From contig NC_079971.1 in the NCBI RefSeq assembly GCF_029852145.1, positions 10,521,697-10,585,696 on the forward strand: a DNA stretch of 64,000 nt, given 5' to 3'. Below the pieces are notes generated by a model. It was not told the origin of the DNA. It worked only from the letters and a program-made list of their open reading frames with translations, and did no database searches. The translations under genes were made by a program, and so were the position numbers. The DNA is from Microplitis mediator (lineage: Eukaryota > Arthropoda > Insecta > Hymenoptera > Braconidae). Shown here in pieces: positions 1 to 10,501 of the stretch (position 1 is its first letter; every line of letters starts with the position of its first letter).

Positions 1-1070
1 TAAAATATTAACTTAAAAACTACATTAAATATTTATTTGCTGGATCGGGATGGTGAAAGAAATAAGAAGTCACTGATTTGGTGTATTGTCCATATTTAAT
101 AAAAATAAATCACAGATAATAGCGTAGAGTACAAGAGTCGATCACGAGTTTATATTAGAGCACTTATTGAACATTATTCGATTGCATTTGAGTTTAATTG
201 AGTTTTATATAAATTGCATGGCACCGTACACATGAACATTATTATATACATATAGAGCGTAGTTGAAGATCGAGTTTGTTGAGTTTAATGAATACGAGTT
301 TATAAATTTACACGGCACCATACACGTGAATTAATTTATACAAAAGAGCGCAATAAAGAGTAAATTATTAACAATTAATGATTTACAAATATCATCAATA
401 GTTCGAGTATACATGTTGTCACAATTAATTTTGATACGCGACATTGAGAACGAGTAAGAGCCGAGTATGAACTTAATAGATGCTTAGCGAGCCGAGACTG
501 AACGTATAATAATTACTTTGCAGTCACAAATAATATTTGATATTGATTTTTGAGATTAAGATTACTGGATGACTGAATGATGACGTCAGTCATACCAGTT
601 GACATCGAGTACGAGTAAATAATTAAGCAATGAGTAATAAAGTAAATTGTAAATTGCAATAATTATTTGTGGCTGCAAAGTCACGTGATGGCGAGTATGT
701 GAATGAGTATAGCCCGCACGTTAGTTTAACACGCGGTCACCACAGCAATGAGCACAGAGTTTATATATGAAAAACCGGATATAATTGAAGAATATAGATG
801 ATAACAAATACATGGTGTATCAGCGAGTTACAATTAGAATGATGTACTTGATAGTGTAGAGTAATTAACACGATGTAATTGAATTACAATAAAAACTGGT
901 AGCACGTGGTGTTCTATCACAAGTGTTGTAGAGTAATGCCAGTTGCCGCGTAGCTGGCTATCGAGTTGAAATTCCGAGTATCAGAGGGCGCGTCGATAGC
1001 AGCACCTCTGGTATAGTAGAGCGTCGAGTTATCAAATGTTCTGGCGCGAACATTTGAAATTTACGCAACA
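1..1070. repeat. LTR (probably solo, BEL-like), cut by window start
   Basis: The stretch is rich in GAGT/GAGTT words like the BEL/Pao LTRs at 14413 and 21126, and it ends TTACGCAACA, almost the same as their end GATTACGCAACA. It contains an internal degenerate duplication: the word GGCACCGTACACATG near 220 recurs as GGCACCATACACGTG near 305. The sequence after 1070 shows neither a primer-binding site nor a coding region, so a solo LTR is more likely than a full element. The left end and target duplication lie outside the window. The family assignment rests on the shared end and base style only. Confidence 0.55.
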
Positions 1071-1084
1071 GCACCGAATCACTC

Positions 1085-1210
1085 AGATTGATATTTTCTG
1101 AGATATTAATTTTTCAAGTTTACGTAGCATTGAATTCCCATACAATGATGAATCAAATCTTAGAAAATGTTGATTTTTTATTTGACTAATATCTCAGAAA
1201 ATATCAATCT
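1085..1210. repeat. Short inverted repeat (hairpin)
   Basis: A 24-base arm at 1085-1108 is repeated as its reverse complement at 1187-1210, around a loop of about 80 bases that includes GTAGCATTGAATTCCC. It starts a few bases after the LTR end. It may be a small MITE remnant; no target duplication was identified. Confidence 0.6.
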
Positions 1211-1340
1211 TTTTTTCTTCCTATTTTTAGAAGTTTAAAAATGGTTCAGAAAACGTTTGTCACTGTGTCACGATTTGAAGTTTAAAATAGTCAACACTTT
1301 TTCAACCTTATTTCCAAGAATTTTTTTTCTACACGGGGTA

Positions 1341-2127
1341 TTAGAGTGATTCGAAAAAAATTGAAATTTTCTTTTTTTCGCTCTTACCCCCTGAAACATT
1401 AGTGGTTGCGGAGAAAAAAATCGTTCTAAAAAAGATAAATTCTCTTGCTCGACTCTAAGAGGTTGCTATTTTAAATTTAATTTCCCATCCAATTAACATT
1501 AAAAATTTTTTATTTTCATTAAAAGTTTAATTACTCGTAAGCTACTGAATATTTCCAAAATGTTACATAGGTCTTCAAAGCTGATTCCACAAGTTTTCTA
1601 AAATCTTATGATAAGTCATAATTATTATAAAGAAAACGCCAATTGAAACTTTTTGAAAAGTAAATATTTTTTTATTCAAAAAAGACATTATTAATTAAAA
1701 TTGTTTTTTTGTAACTTAATTACATCAATTTACATGCCTCAGGATGCGTCAATAAGTATTGCATGCAATTAATTTAATTAAGCTGAAAAAAAAAAAAATT
1801 GAAAATGTCTTTTTGAAAAAAAAAAAAAAATTGATACTTTTCAAAGAGCTTCTATTGGCGTTTTGTTTCATAATAATTACGAATCATCATAGGGTTTTGG
1901 AAAGCTTGAGGGATCAGCTTCAAAGACCTATGTCAAATTTGAGAAATATTCAGTAGCATACGAATTATTAAACTTTTAATGAACAAACAATTTTTTAATG
2001 TTAATTCGATGACAAAATAAAATAAAAATAGCAACTGCTTAGAGTTGAGCTAGAGAACTCATCTTTTGTAACGATTTTTTGGTAAGAGCAAAAAAAAAAT
2101 TTTTTTATTTTTTTTCAAACACCCTAA
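1341..2127. repeat. Long foldback element, TTAGAGTG/CACCCTAA ends
   Basis: The left arm (about 1341-1690) reads as an imperfect reverse complement of the right arm (about 1800-2127). Shared blocks include the end TTAGAGTGATTCGAAAAAA against TTTTTTTCAAACACCCTAA, the gctcgactctaagag/cttagagttgagc block, and the cataggtcttcaaagctga block. The arms have diverged by substitutions and small indels, so the element is old. It belongs to the TTAGGGTG foldback class seen elsewhere in the window. The only ORF inside (1759-1956) is a low-complexity lysine-rich shadow. Confidence 0.75.
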
Positions 2128-2489
2128 CACATGGATAAATTTTTGAACTAATACTATTTTTGGAACCTACGCAACGAGTTATGATAGATTGTAGCAAATG
2201 TCTTCAGAAATTTCGACACAAGGACAAATGCAATAGCCAAATTTCTGTAAGCAATCTACTAAAAGAAAAAATTGTTTCGTTCGCCCAAAAATAAGATTCC
2301 CAAACTTGTTTAGTGGATCATTAGATCATAAGTAGAATTTGATTGTAATTTTTAGTTTCTTTTTTTTGTTCATTTTATAAATAATTACTGCTGATAGAAT
2401 TTTATGAAATTTCATAAGATTTTAAAATAAACTTTTTTCACAGGAATAGCAATTTCTCAATAGTCTATAGATAATATAAAATAGTAGTT

Positions 2490-2600
2490 TATCTATAGAG
2501 TACAATCGTGTTTAAGACGCGAGGTGCGAAGATTGGTGCCCGAGCCGTAGGCGAGGGTGCCAACACACGAGCGTCTTAGACTCGATTGTACTAGATAAAT
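2490..2600. repeat. Palindromic hairpin element, GC-richer core
   Basis: Arms ATCTATAGAGTACAATCG and CGATTGTACTAGATAAAT, followed inward by TTTAAGACGC and GCGTCTTAGA, form a near-perfect hairpin. The loop has its own small palindrome, ggtgcccgagcc against ggcgagggtgcc. The core is much richer in GC than the surroundings. The architecture matches the hairpin at 3449-3589, suggesting one MITE class. Confidence 0.65.
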
Positions 2601-2703
2601 ACATTACTTTTTGTGACAGATATTTGAAATGTACTACATTTAGTGCCTATAAATGGCAGGTAATAACCCGCATTTATTCATTTGGTAAGATTGTTTTGAG
2701 TAT

Positions 2704-2941
2704 TTGTTGAAAATGAGAGAGAAGTCGGTAAGTGTATCAATTAATATGATGATAAATTTCGTCACAAGAAGGCTCGTCGACTTACTTCGATATTTTTTGA
2801 TCGTTTGCTATCGCACATGTAACCAAAAAATATTTTTTGATCCGTTGATGACGCCACAATTAGATCGATTAGGTATCTTTTTTACCAGCTGTATCTTATC
2901 TAATATTTTTAGCTGCCGGCTATAGGCGCTAAATGTCGTAG
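2704..2941. other. No supported gene
   Basis: A 73-codon open frame is present on the plus strand but has no recognisable motif, no splice signals and no homology that I can name. The stretch also contains a diverged echo of the neighbouring AT-rich repeats. I treat it as non-coding. Confidence 0.5.
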
Positions 2942-3082
2942 CCCTGATTAAACAAAATGATTTAAAATGATTTGTTTTTTAATCATTTTAAATACTTTTT
3001 AATCCTTCAAATCATTTCTAATCCTGTCTCTTATGGACATTTAACGTGTGAAATCATTTTTAATCATTTTGTTTAATCAGGG
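2942..3082. mobile_element. CCCTGATTAA MITE (141 bp), TSD AG
   Basis: The element begins CCCTGATTAAACAAAATGAT and ends with the inverted ATCATTTTGTTTAATCAGGG. It is flanked by the dinucleotide AG on both sides (2940-2941 and 3083-3084). The interior consists of degenerate AATCATTTTAAATAC / TTTAATCCT words. It is the smallest member of the family that also includes 14059-22740, 31788-31937 and 52922-56218. Confidence 0.85.
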
Positions 3083-3305
3083 AGATTTCAAGTGTCTGTC
3101 ACAAAAATAGCTCTTTCCTAATTTCTTTATCAGGCTGTTTAGAAAAATGGAATTTATTTTGACGGATAACAGCAATAAGTTGTCAAGAACTCAACTGACA
3201 TCTGTGTATTTTTCTTCAATTTATATCATCATATTTTTTTCTACTCTCAGCATAAGAAAGTTTTTCAAAAAATAGACATTCTTGCTTTACTTTTTAAAAA
3301 TATGT

Positions 3306-4205
3306 ATTAGGGTGCTTCGTTTCCGGTGAAAGTATTTTTTTCGTTGCTCATCAAGCAAAATGTTGTTTTTCTCACCTCCGGGCGGAAAGCGTCAACTTTC
3401 GTCCCGCTGTGCAAAACGAAGTTGCCGCTTTCCGCCTCCGTCGAGGAGAAAAATAGTATACACTCCTCGGGAAGTAAATAAGAAAGCCTCAGATCACATG
3501 TTTGTTGACCTCGGCTTCGCCTCGGCCAACAATTACATGTGATCTGAGACATTTCTTACTTTACTTCCCTAGGTGTGTAATATACTATTTTATGCTGAAA
3601 CAAGAATTCCTGCCAAGTTTGAGCTCTTAATTCCAATCCTAAGTACTTTCCATTTGATTTCAAAGATTTCCCATTTAAAATACACGTCATTTTTTTTGAT
3701 ATTATATTTTTCAAATTATTAAAATTACTATAACTCGCAAATTATGAACTTTAGCGACTTGACTCATAGGACTTTTTTTTTTTAAGGGAATAAAATTTCC
3801 TATAAAATTTCTATTAACATTTTCAGTGTACTTCCATTAGTTTATGTTCTCCAATCCAATAAAGGTCAATTTCATAGGAAAAATGAATTCCGAACGGACA
3901 CAAGTGAAACAGCTGGAATTACAGCTAAGTAACTTCGAGCACTTTTGAAGAACACCAAATGCCCTACAATTTGTGACCAAAACCGCGTCGATATCATAAA
4001 ACGCAGCTGAGTATTAAAAAGTTAAAAAAAAAGTAATTTAATTTACGTGTATTTTACATGGGAAATCTTTGAAATCAAATGGGAAGTACTTAGGACTGGG
4101 ATTAAGAGCTCAGACTTGGCAGGAATTTTTGTTTCAGCATAAAAAACAATATTTTGCTTGATGAGCAACGAAAAAAATACTTTCACCGGAAACGAAGCAC
4201 CCTAT
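3306..4205. repeat. TTAGGGTGC foldback element, interrupted
   Basis: It starts TTAGGGTGCTTCGTTTCCGG and ends in the inverted CCGGAAACGAAGCACCCTA, flanked by TA. Long arms pair: the block cctgccaagtttgagctc (3610-3627) with gagctcagacttggcagg (4107-4124), and the block ending tacacg near 3686 with cgtgta near 4047. The left arm is interrupted at about 3371-3589 by a GC-rich hairpin element. Without that insertion the element would be about 680 bp. Confidence 0.85.
3371..3589. mobile_element. GC-rich double-hairpin MITE nested in a foldback
   Basis: Comparing the two arms of the surrounding foldback shows extra sequence here. The first hairpin pairs ggcggaaagcg with cgctttccgcc (about 3380-3445). 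The second pairs AAATAGTATACACTCCTCGG with the reverse complement ending at about 3588, and cctcagatcacatg with catgtgatctgag; its apex holds the palindrome cggcttcgcctcggcc. The open frames across it (3307-3552 minus, 3360-3542 plus) follow from its stop-poor GC-rich sequence and are not taken as genes. Confidence 0.7.
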
Positions 4206-5204
4206 TATGTATATACAAAAATGCTTTTGAATTTTATTAATTTAGAGTGTGACCTTCAAAATCGATTTAAAATTTTTCAAATGTCTTTTTTCAAGTATTA
4301 TATGCTTCAATAAGAAATTGATTTTCTTATTGAATGTGAGATTAGTTTTTTTTTTTGGCTTCGGAAATTAAAATATTTTATTTATCACGTTGTTATGTAG
4401 AAGTCACACTTTCATACGTCATAAGTCTACAAACTCGTCTTCTATTATAAAACAATAAAATTTAGATTCACAAACTAGATATAAAAACTTTTAATCAGGC
4501 CTTCAAAGAAATAATTATGAAACAGACTGACTTATTCACGTCAATTGCTTAAAAAATTAGTATTGAATAACTTGTGGTTAAATAAATAAATTTCAATATT
4601 TTTTCACATAATAATTGTGAGTTACGCCTATAGTAGGAAAAGAAAAAACTCTTAACTCGTCTGAGTATCTAAAAATAATAATTTGAAAAATTGTTCAACG
4701 TATCAGAAAAACTTGGATTTGTATGTGAGGCGTTCCACGCCAAATCAGACACCATTTAGCCTTTGCATCTCGGATTTTTTTGAAACTTTTTTATATTGTA
4801 GTATAGTTTAAAAGAGGCCTTTATGATTTTTTTCAAATTTTTTCCTCCAACCGTTTTCGAGATATCGAATTTTGAAAAATATAGAGATTTTTTTTTCAAA
4901 TGCCTATAACGTCGCGAAAAGTGGTTTTAATAAAATTTTAAAGAGACAGAAAAAGTTTGTTTTTAGACATCTTTTCAGTAAAAAATATCAAAAAATTTTT
5001 TTTAACTACGCTTCTTTTGAAATTCTAACTTATAAGTACAAATTGTCGATTTACAAAAAACACGTACTGATCGATTTTCCTCATCATTTTTTACAGTAAA
5101 CTGTCACCTATTCTACAACTTTTTCAGCTATGCTCATAATGGGACAATGATGGGATCTATTTTTTTTCGATTTTTTAAATTTCATATCCCCGTTTTTTTT
5201 TTTT
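4206..5204. other. AT-rich intergenic, repeat debris
   Basis: No gene is supported. Near 4728 the word GAGGCGTTCCACGCCAAATC resembles the outer end of the foldback at 58288 (ggggcattctacgccgaatc), so a diverged end of that class lies here. The 75-codon frame at 4872-5099 is lysine/phenylalanine-rich low complexity. Confidence 0.5.
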
Positions 5205-5450
5205 AAATGTCTAAAAAATGGTGTATTACCGTAAGAAGGACGGTGTGGCTCAATAAGTTATAGATCAAATTGAACGGAATATAGTATAGGGCCGGATAGC
5301 TCAACTGGTAGAGCACTCGGCGCGTTACCGAATTGGTCTGGGTTCGATTCCCAGTTCGGGCTATCTATATTTTTCTCAATTTATCTATAAATTGTCTTAT
5401 TGAGAGGTTTGCATGTTTTAGGTTTCCACTATATAAAATGGTAGCCTAAA
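5205..5450 (+). repeat. Dispersed repeat carrying a tRNA-like sequence
   Basis: The block from aaatggtgtattaccgta to the tRNA-like sequence, then aatttatctataaattgtct and tttccacta, recurs at 52350-52530. There the two halves are in the opposite order: the tttccacta part comes first and runs straight into the aaatggtgtattaccgta part. This circular permutation suggests an ancestral tandem array rather than a linear SINE. Confidence 0.65.
5290..5362 (+). tRNA. tRNA-like gene or pseudogene, anticodon uncertain
   Basis: 73 nt fold as a cloverleaf. The acceptor GGCCGGA pairs with TTCGGGC, with one G-G mismatch at the second pair. The D arm is GCTC-AACTGGTA-GAGC and the T arm CTGGG-TTCGATT-CCCAG. 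Both internal promoter boxes (TAGCTCAACTGG and GGTTCGATTCC) are good. The anticodon stem CTCGG/CCGAA lacks its first pair, and the loop CGCGTTA has G where invariant U33 is expected. The formal anticodon would be CGT, but a tRNA-derived pseudogene within a repeat is more likely than a working tRNA. No intron is seen. Confidence 0.55.
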
Positions 5451-6640
5451 ATTAGCTAACAAACTATGGTTAACACAAGGTTAGTTGGTAACGCTTTGTA
5501 TCGCTAACATAAAGCTTGCAGTTTTAGCTTGCATAAACAGTGACAATTTAGCTTACTATAAGGTTAAAAGTATATCTTATTCTTAGCTAGAATAGATTTG
5601 GTAATTTAAGCTTGAAAACATGTTTACAGAGAAAAATTTTTTATTATTTTTTTTTTTTGTAAACAAACATCAGATATTGGGCATTAAATGTGTAGTGTTA
5701 TATATATTTTCCCTAGTGGTTTTGACTTCACCGTATAAACATTTATCTGAAAATAATAATAATATTTATTTCAAAACATAAAATAATTAATAAGACGATT
5801 TGAGGTTACGCATTACCTTAGATGTAAATCAACTACAAATACATTTCAGAATTATTCTAGTCACATTCAATAGAGAAAAATATATAAGTTTTATTAGTAT
5901 ATAAATTATAAATTAACTTTTGTTTGTTAAAATATTTTAAACTTACCCTAATAATAGTGCAATATAAATAATAAACTTTGATTATAACTTGCAATCAACC
6001 TCTGCCTAACAAACAAGCTTCCAAGTAGATGGCACTCTTTACTGCCGTGAAGCTAAATTCATTATTAGTCAGTCAATTACTTATTAGTCAGTAAATTTAT
6101 TCAAAGTTTCAAAGCTACTGATTTTTCAGTAAATTTTGTAACCACTGAAAAAATCAGTAACATTTTTACTGATTTAACTTAAGAGAGTAAGGACGTTCTT
6201 AAAAATTCAAATTTTTTTATTATGAACATTAAAAACTGGTGATTCAATAAATTAAAAAAAATCAAAACTTACTTGCTTAGTAAATATTTTTCTTTATATA
6301 TGTTGCAAATAAAATTGAACTTATTTATTACTTGTAAACAATAACACAAACTCCTAATTAACCTCAAACTTTAGTTTTCAATGTACGCTTGGAGTAATGT
6401 TAGCAGATAAGGTAGTTTTAAGTTTAGAATCCAAGCTTAGAACAAATCTTATCATACGCGTGGAAAAAGAGCTAACAGCAAGGTATATTTGAAGGTTAGT
6501 TACACTCTAAAGACTTGTCATAGAATTCATCCTAATAACAACCTAGAATTAAGCTTACAAGACAAGACTTAGATGTTAAGCTAAAATAAAGCTATTTTGA
6601 AGTTTCAAACTTGTCCGACTAAGACAATTTTCTACCTGGG
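5451..6640. other. AT-rich intergenic with scattered inverted words
   Basis: Words such as TTAGCTTG, AAGCTTAG, GGTTAGTT and CTTGCAGTTTTAGCTTGC cluster at both ends (5440-5640 and 6390-6610), partly in opposite orientation. An old foldback is possible, but I could not define its ends. No coding region is seen. Confidence 0.35.
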
Positions 6641-6686
6641 TCGTCTTGTGAAACTGTTAGTCAATTCAAACTCGAATTTTTTTTAT

Positions 6687-6898
6687 GCGCCCTTTTAGCT
6701 TTAGGCACTACTTTACTAAAAGCTAAAAGGGCGTATGTCGAAATACGCCCTTGTAGTTTAAGGATGCCTAAATTTTTTTTTTTTACAAATCTTTGTGTTT
6801 CCAAAGATTTTAAAACTAATGGCAAAAAAAATCGTTTATGCGCCCTTTTAGCATGGATCCCTTATAACCTGTAGCAATGCGCCCTTTTACCTTTTGGC
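6687..6898. repeat. Cluster of GCGCCCTTTTAGC motifs in both orientations
   Basis: The motif GCGCCCTTTTAGC occurs at 6687 and at about 6840. A reverse copy AGCTAAAAGGGCG is at 6721-6733, and variants tacgcccttgtag and gcgcccttttacc are at about 6744 and 6879. These GC-containing blocks stand out in AT-rich DNA and can pair with each other as hairpins. They may be ends of small elements or a degenerate array. Confidence 0.5.
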
Positions 6899-8570
6899 AC
6901 GCGATGTATATTTCTTCGTCCGTCGTGCTACGAGCGCAGCGCCACTATTTTTATTAAAGATTATTTAAAAAGAAAAGAAATTTCTTAGTCTTTCGAAATT
7001 TTATGAGTTTTTCTACTATACTTTCTAGTATCTAATGAATAAATGATATTTATTTTTCCGATATTTTAAGTATTAAAAAAATAATTTTTTTTTATTGGAA
7101 AACCTGAGAAACGCGGTGATTTGCTGTTGACACGAGTAAGCTCGGGCGTTGAATTTGTTCGGATTTTCCGATCACTGTTGCCAGTTACAACTAACGGCTC
7201 ATTTCCAGCTCATTAAATTCATCTCTTACACGGAAAGAATTTAATGATAAAAATTATGATAAAGTTATGATAAAAAGTTGATGATTCAATTTATAAAATT
7301 TAGATTGAATTATAATAAAAATTACAAATAATAGGCTGAATTTCCCATCAAAAATCTAACTACCATCTAATTACCTCAGAATATGACTTAAAATAAATAT
7401 TTTGAAAAAGAATAAAGAAAAAAAATTACTCTTATTGTGTTGAAAAAGAAAGGATACAAATTTTTTTTTTAATTTTAAAATAAATATTAAGCTATAGAGA
7501 AATACAGAGATCGTCTTTTTTTCGAAGCCTACGTTTGTGTGCGTAACATGTAAGTTGTCGCGAGCAAAATAAAAGACATTTAATTGAAGCAGTTTTTCAT
7601 CAAAAAGCTAATGGGTTTAAAAAAATGGGGAGTATATTGGGGAGTAGAAATTAATCGATTAGAGTAAAAATTAATAGATTAAGATGAGATATTCACAATA
7701 ATCGATTAAATATAAAACTTTTAAAAAATTATTCAGTAGAAGAGTAAAACATAGTCTAGCAACGTTAATATTTAAACAAAAAATATTAAATTTAAAACAA
7801 AAAATACCAATTTTTTGCAACGGGCCAGGATTACGCGAAATTACAGAGTAATTTTTATCGAAAAATTCTTTTCGTGTACCTAAATATTTCTATTTAAAAC
7901 TAAATTGGTAGTATAGTAAAAAAAATTCTAAAAATATTAGAATTGTCTGGCCCTATAAGATTGCATGGCTTGAATTTTTGAAAATCATAGTTATATTATT
8001 TGGCAACACCGCAATATTAAATACATGTCGGCGCGACGAACGAATGGCGGTGAGACCGCGCGGACATATACATTAGATCAACCCAATCAAATCGACTATC
8101 GTTTTTTTTAAGGACATACAAATAAAAGTTTCAGTAGCATAAAAGAAGACGCCTGCTAAAATTTAAGTCCTTATTATTGATATTAAGTACTCTTTAATTG
8201 CGATCTTCTATTTTCCGTTTTAATAATATGAGAAAAACAAATTTCAAGTTTGGAATTTTATACTCGGGTAACGGCATATTGTACACATCAGGCCAGGACA
8301 CATTTTGTAGGGAATTTAACGCTCTACAAAAAGGTCTCATGATTTTTTGATAATTCTATCTATTCAAAAGTAATTTGAGCATGAAGTCAAATTTATAGTA
8401 AATTTTGAGAACTTTTTACTTTTCCAGCGAAATTATCAAACTCTATCACAAAATGTCATAAATTTTTTTTTGTGGAAAATTTTATTTCCTACTAAATGTC
8501 TGGGAATTACGAAGAGTATCTGGGGATTTTTTTGCGACAGTTAAAAATTTGAAAATTTTTTAATAATACA
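6899..8570. other. AT-rich intergenic
   Basis: I see no gene in this stretch. It contains A/T homopolymers, short degenerate words (atgataaaaattatgataaagttatgat-type near 7240, here described rather than fully listed) and a small GC-richer patch at 8020-8070 around ggcgcgacgaacg. No splice-consistent open frame was found. Confidence 0.5.
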
Positions 8571-9290
8571 CTAGTCACAAAATTAAGAGGCATTCAAAAA
8601 ATACAAATCGTTAAGTGATTTTCAACAAGCTGTTAATCGAAGGGAAATGGTAACAAAAACAAAGAAGGCCAATTGTAGCTTTAAATGTTTAATTTTCTGA
8701 TCTAGTTTTAGATTTTTTTTATTATACACTGTCCTGGAGTTATCGTAAGGAAACACTTAGAAAAAAATTTTCAAATTTTTGCTATTCTCAAAAATGATCT
8801 ACAAGCTTCAATGATTTTTTTTTATGATTATAATTGATTTCCGATCACTCAAAAACCGTGCATGATAAAAAAGTTTTAAGACTCGATCAGAAGACGGTTC
8901 CATGCGTTTTGAGCACCTGACAAAATATCCCCGACAAAATATCTCTGGATAAAATATCCCCAGTTTTGTGTCAGTTTTTTTGGCTTTTTTCACTATTTTT
9001 GCTTTCTTTTCATGGGGATATCTATGGGGACAAAATATCCCCCAATATTATTATGTAACAGTTGCCACTTTCACTATTTTTGGTTTCTTTTCATGGGGAT
9101 ATTTTGTCCGGAGATATTTTTTCGGGGATATTTTTTCAGGTGCTCAAAACGCCTGATACCCAGAAGACTAGACACTTGAAGCTACAATATATATTTTTTT
9201 TTTGGCTGTACGACCTTTTTCCTTCGAGATACAGCCTGTTAAAAATTATTTTAACTACAAATTTTTTTCTTAAATTTTGTAACTTAGATA
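8571..9290. repeat. Foldback element with ACTAGTCACAAAATTAAG end
   Basis: The left arm (about 8571-8700) contains tcgttaagtgattttcaac, ctgttaatcgaaggg and ggccaattgtagct. The right arm (about 9165-9290) contains their reverse complements in diverged form: gaagctacaat, ccttcgagatacagcctgtt and taaattttgtaac. A related right arm, ending TTTTTGTGACCAGTGTAT, is at 56600-56737. The centre holds a separate hairpin (8905-9151). Confidence 0.6.
8905..9151. repeat. Nested hairpin with repeated ATATCCCC words
   Basis: CGTTTTGAGCACCTG at 8905-8919 is exactly inverted at 9137-9151. Between them ATATCCCC/GGGGATAT words recur at least seven times on both strands, and ttcatggggatat occurs twice. Open frames at 8808-9340 reflect this repeat composition and are not genes. 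Confidence 0.65.
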
Positions 9291-10400
9291 TTTTTAACAT
9301 CGAATTATCGAAGGTAGGCCATGTTAATTTGATTTATTGACTTTTTTTTGCTTTCTCGCATGATTTGGTCATTAAATTTAATAATTAACAATGAAAATAT
9401 AATAAAAACTTTGAATAACTTAATAATACGAATAAAATTTCTGAATTAAGGAAAAATGTGAAAAACTTTACTAGATAACCAGGAAATATCAGGAAATTTT
9501 GAAATCATCACTTTGTGGCAACCCCGCAATCGGTCTAATATATGTTAAGGAGGTCCTAAAAAAGTTAATTTTCTCAAATGCCACATAAAAAGCTTCTCTT
9601 TAGTGAAAAAATACGTGGGGAATTTGGTTTTTCCATTTTAAGTAAAAAGAACACGTGCCTCAGAACGATTAAAGTTCATTTTTCGATGCAATCGCGGTTT
9701 TTTTTAATATCTCATGAAATATGCAGATTAAAAGAGAATATCATAGAAGCAATTTTGTAGGAAATTGAATTCTTGACAAAAAAGTTCTCATTCATTTTTT
9801 TATAAAATGTGTATTTATGAAGATATTTTGAAATAACTTTTTTAGATCTTATCAATTGACCATTTTAAGGATTACGAATGTTGAAAATAACTTTTCTTCT
9901 TAAATATAGGTGGAATTAAACGCCAAATCGACCACTTTTGAACCCAACCCCTTTAGATTTGACTGAATATTTTTTCTCTTTTTCTACCCAATCAAAAACG
10001 TTTCTCATAATTTTTAATTCCGTGAACTAACAAGGGTATAATAATTGAAATAGTTGCCGAAGTGAGGCGAAAAAAATTTTTCGATCGTAAAGCACGTGCT
10101 TCGCATCATGAGTCGTCCAATAAAAAATCGTCTTTTTGACAGGATTATTGTTTCGATTTATAGAAAATTTCTTCGCAACAGCTGATAGAATAAAAAATAT
10201 CAAATTTTTTTTAAGCATTCTAATATATATGCATGTATGTCATTGGAAGATTAATTTATATTTTTTTATTGATTATTCTTACTCATTTCCAAACTTATGC
10301 AACCAAGTCTTAATGCTTTGAATTATAATAACATACGGCAATAACTAGACTTATAAAGTTATAATTATATTAAAAATAGTGTTAATAACAATCATAATGA
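9291..10400. other. AT-rich intergenic with a GCCAAATCGACC repeat fragment
   Basis: At about 9910-10015 the sequence from cgccaaatcgacc through tttagatttgactgaa to aaacgtttctcataatttt is a diverged copy of the arm that bounds the foldback at 58288-62926. No coding region is supported. The first exon(s) of the transposase at 10502 should lie here or further upstream, but I could not identify them. Confidence 0.5.
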
Positions 10401-10487
10401 TAAACAATCATTTTTCGTAGTTGAAGTTTGTATTGTGATTTCTTAGTTTATTTACATTTATAAAATAAAAAAATAAGTTGTTCATTG

Positions 10488-10501
10488 TTCTTATTTTACA
10501 G
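10488..10501 (+). other. Probable 3' splice site of the transposase gene
   Basis: A pyrimidine-rich tract ends in ACAG immediately before the acidic coding sequence HHRSESDDD. The broken second copy has the same arrangement (tttttatacag before 23693), so both copies appear to share an intron at the same point. Confidence 0.6.

Noticed and set aside
3307..3552. 81-codon minus ORF and overlapping plus ORF
   Set aside because: Both are translations of the GC-rich hairpin MITE; opposite-strand open frames are expected from a stop-poor palindrome.
8808..9340. Three overlapping ORFs
   Set aside because: They follow ATATCCCC repeats in a hairpin and have phenylalanine/tyrosine-rich low-complexity translations.
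10478..10501. ATG at 10478 as the transposase start
   Set aside because: The eight residues before 10502 are intron-like and a strong acceptor precedes the acidic exon; the real start is probably in an upstream exon.
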